Shown: piece after piece, positions 5,459 through 6,188 of the stretch | How positions within the stretch are numbered: position 1 is the first letter of the stretch | Layout: every line of letters begins with the position of its first letter | Assembly (NCBI GenBank): GCA_026712605.1 | Contig: JAPORL010000072.1 | Coordinates: 1-6,188, forward strand | Direction: 5' to 3' | Length of the DNA stretch: 6,188 nt | Source of the DNA: Pseudobdellovibrionaceae bacterium | Lineage (GTDB): Bacteria > Bdellovibrionota > Bdellovibrionia > Bdellovibrionales > UBA1609 | Notes under the pieces: model-generated | The model's input: only the letters and a program-made list of their open reading frames with translations | The model's database searches: none | What the model was told of the DNA's origin: nothing | Translations under genes and position numbers: made by a program

Positions 5459-5808
5459 TTTATCTTGATTTTTAAAGCGGTTTTTATATTCATTAGCTTT
5501 ATATTTTAACTCTAATTTAATACCTAGATAATAATTACTGTGTTTGAAAATCTCTAAACGCCGTCAATTATATCATTTTCAAAAAAAGATTATTATTCAA
5601 TCAGACAAAATAAAGCTCTTGTTTTGTTATTTCATAAAACACAGACTCAATAAAAACTGAAAAAGCAAGAAATTCACAATCTATTAAGAATGAGAAAATC
5701 TTTTATTTCTTTAAACCACTATATATAGTATAGAATTCTTTAATCAAGCTTAACTTACAGAAAATAATTTATCCTTATTATAAAAATTTTAAATAAAAGT
5801 TAATATTA

Positions 5809-5854
5809 GATTTTTCTAAAAAAGTCTTTATTAAAAGCTTTTTTAAGAAAAATC
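5809..5854 (+). promoter_or_regulatory. Long AT-rich hairpin just upstream of the TPR-like gene
   Basis: The arms GATTTTTCTAAAAAAG (5809-5824) and CTTTTTTAAGAAAAATC (5838-5854) are fully complementary except for one bulged base; the loop is 13 nt. The hairpin ends 24 nt before the ATG at 5879. It could be a leader structure of that gene or a terminator-like barrier between the divergent units. Function is inference. Confidence 0.4.
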
Positions 5855-5878
5855 AGCTTAAGTTTTATAAAAAATAAT

Positions 5879-6188
5879 ATGATTAAATGTGTTTTTTTAT
5901 GCAAAAAAATAAATATATCTGTTACGCCTAATTCCAAAAATTTGACTTATTTGCGTTCTTTTTATAAATTTTTAAGGATGCCTAATTTTGAAAATTTTAT
6001 ATCCGTAAGAAATGGTATAGATACAAAACCCTCTTATTCCTATGATTTAGACATGGCTGTTTTGTTATTTTCAAATGGGAGTTTTTCTAAAAGCTTACTC
6101 TACATTGAAAAGTCTATGGAGACTTTTCAACAATTAAAAGATTTTGATTCTTATTTTTACTGCTACAATTTACTGATACAAGCTTTAA
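5879..6188 (+). CDS. TPR-like protein, N-terminal part (runs off the right edge)
   Basis: An open frame from ATG at 5879 to the window edge (103 codons, no stop). The first 50 residues (MIKCVFLCKKINISVTPNSK onward) resemble nothing I recognise. Residues about 53-85 form a helical hairpin of TPR type: YSYDLDMAVLLFSNGSFSKS, then LLYIEKSMETFQQL. A further helix, DSYFYCYNLLIQAL, starts another possible repeat. TPR proteins commonly act as scaffolds; no more specific role can be given. There is no signal peptide and no Shine-Dalgarno before the ATG. A later in-frame ATG (5978) has AAGG directly against it, too close to serve. Codon use is AT-rich like its neighbours. It diverges from flp, so it need not belong to the Tad locus. 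Confidence 0.6.
   Translation, partial: MIKCVFLCKKINISVTPNSKNLTYLRSFYKFLRMPNFENFISVRNGIDTKPSYSYDLDMAVLLFSNGSFSKSLLYIEKSMETFQQLKDFDSYFYCYNLLIQAL

Larger units (their letters stand above)
5361..5878. other. 518-bp divergent intergenic region between flp and the plus-strand TPR-like gene
   Basis: No ORF of note was seen. It contains the candidate flp promoter (5430-5458), a 9-bp inverted repeat TTTGAAAAT/ATTTTCAAA (5543-5551, 5575-5583), a 12-bp palindrome ACTATATATAGT (5718-5729), and a long AT-rich hairpin (5809-5854) just before the plus-strand gene. Control signals for both divergent genes should be here, but only the flp -10 is convincing. Confidence 0.5.

Noticed and set aside
5718..5729. 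Palindrome ACTATATATAGT as promoter or operator of the plus-strand gene
   Set aside because: It lies about 150 nt from the ATG, has no good -35, and such palindromes are common in A/T-only sequence.

Overview
The window holds part of a tight-adherence (Tad, type IVc) pilus locus on the minus strand of an AT-rich Gram-negative bacterium (roughly 30% GC by eye). The secretin-family gene implies an outer membrane. The low GC, the divided set of TadE-like genes and the BON-type CpaC recall the Bdellovibrionota (Bdellovibrio/Silvanigrella-like), but this is a guess: no rRNA or other taxonomic marker is present.

Read in the direction of transcription (right to left), the layout is: flp major pilin (5160-5360); a decayed duplicate of the flp 3' end (about 5074-5145); a 58-residue pilin-like ORF with a TTG start (4871-5047); a 349-bp gap; the prepilin peptidase cpaA/tadV (4027-4521); a 497-bp gap filled by nested inverted repeats; a tight run of three TadE-like pseudopilin genes (3260-3529, 2615-3247, 2060-2497); a 488-bp gap with another copy of the repeat family; then cpaB/rcpC (759-1571) and the 5' part of the secretin gene cpaC/rcpA (1-742), which leaves the window. 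On the plus strand at the right edge a divergent, truncated gene (5879-6188) encodes a protein with a TPR-like helical hairpin.

The genes form one pathway. CpaA would trim the leaders of Flp and of the TadE-like pseudopilins after a conserved Gly. Flp would polymerise into the fibre, the pseudopilins would help start or organise it, and CpaB and CpaC would carry it through the periplasm and outer membrane. The ATPase and platform genes (tadA, tadB, tadC, tadZ) are not in the window and may lie beyond cpaC.

The least expected part is non-coding. Four related copies of a hairpin motif of about 50-70 nt occur: three inside a nested palindrome at 3648-4000, and one in the opposite orientation at 1833-1968. 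The stems keep pairing although their sequences differ, and the G-U wobbles all fall on the strand that carries the motif orientation. This suggests a structured RNA or a MITE/REP-like mobile repeat, not simple operon spacers.
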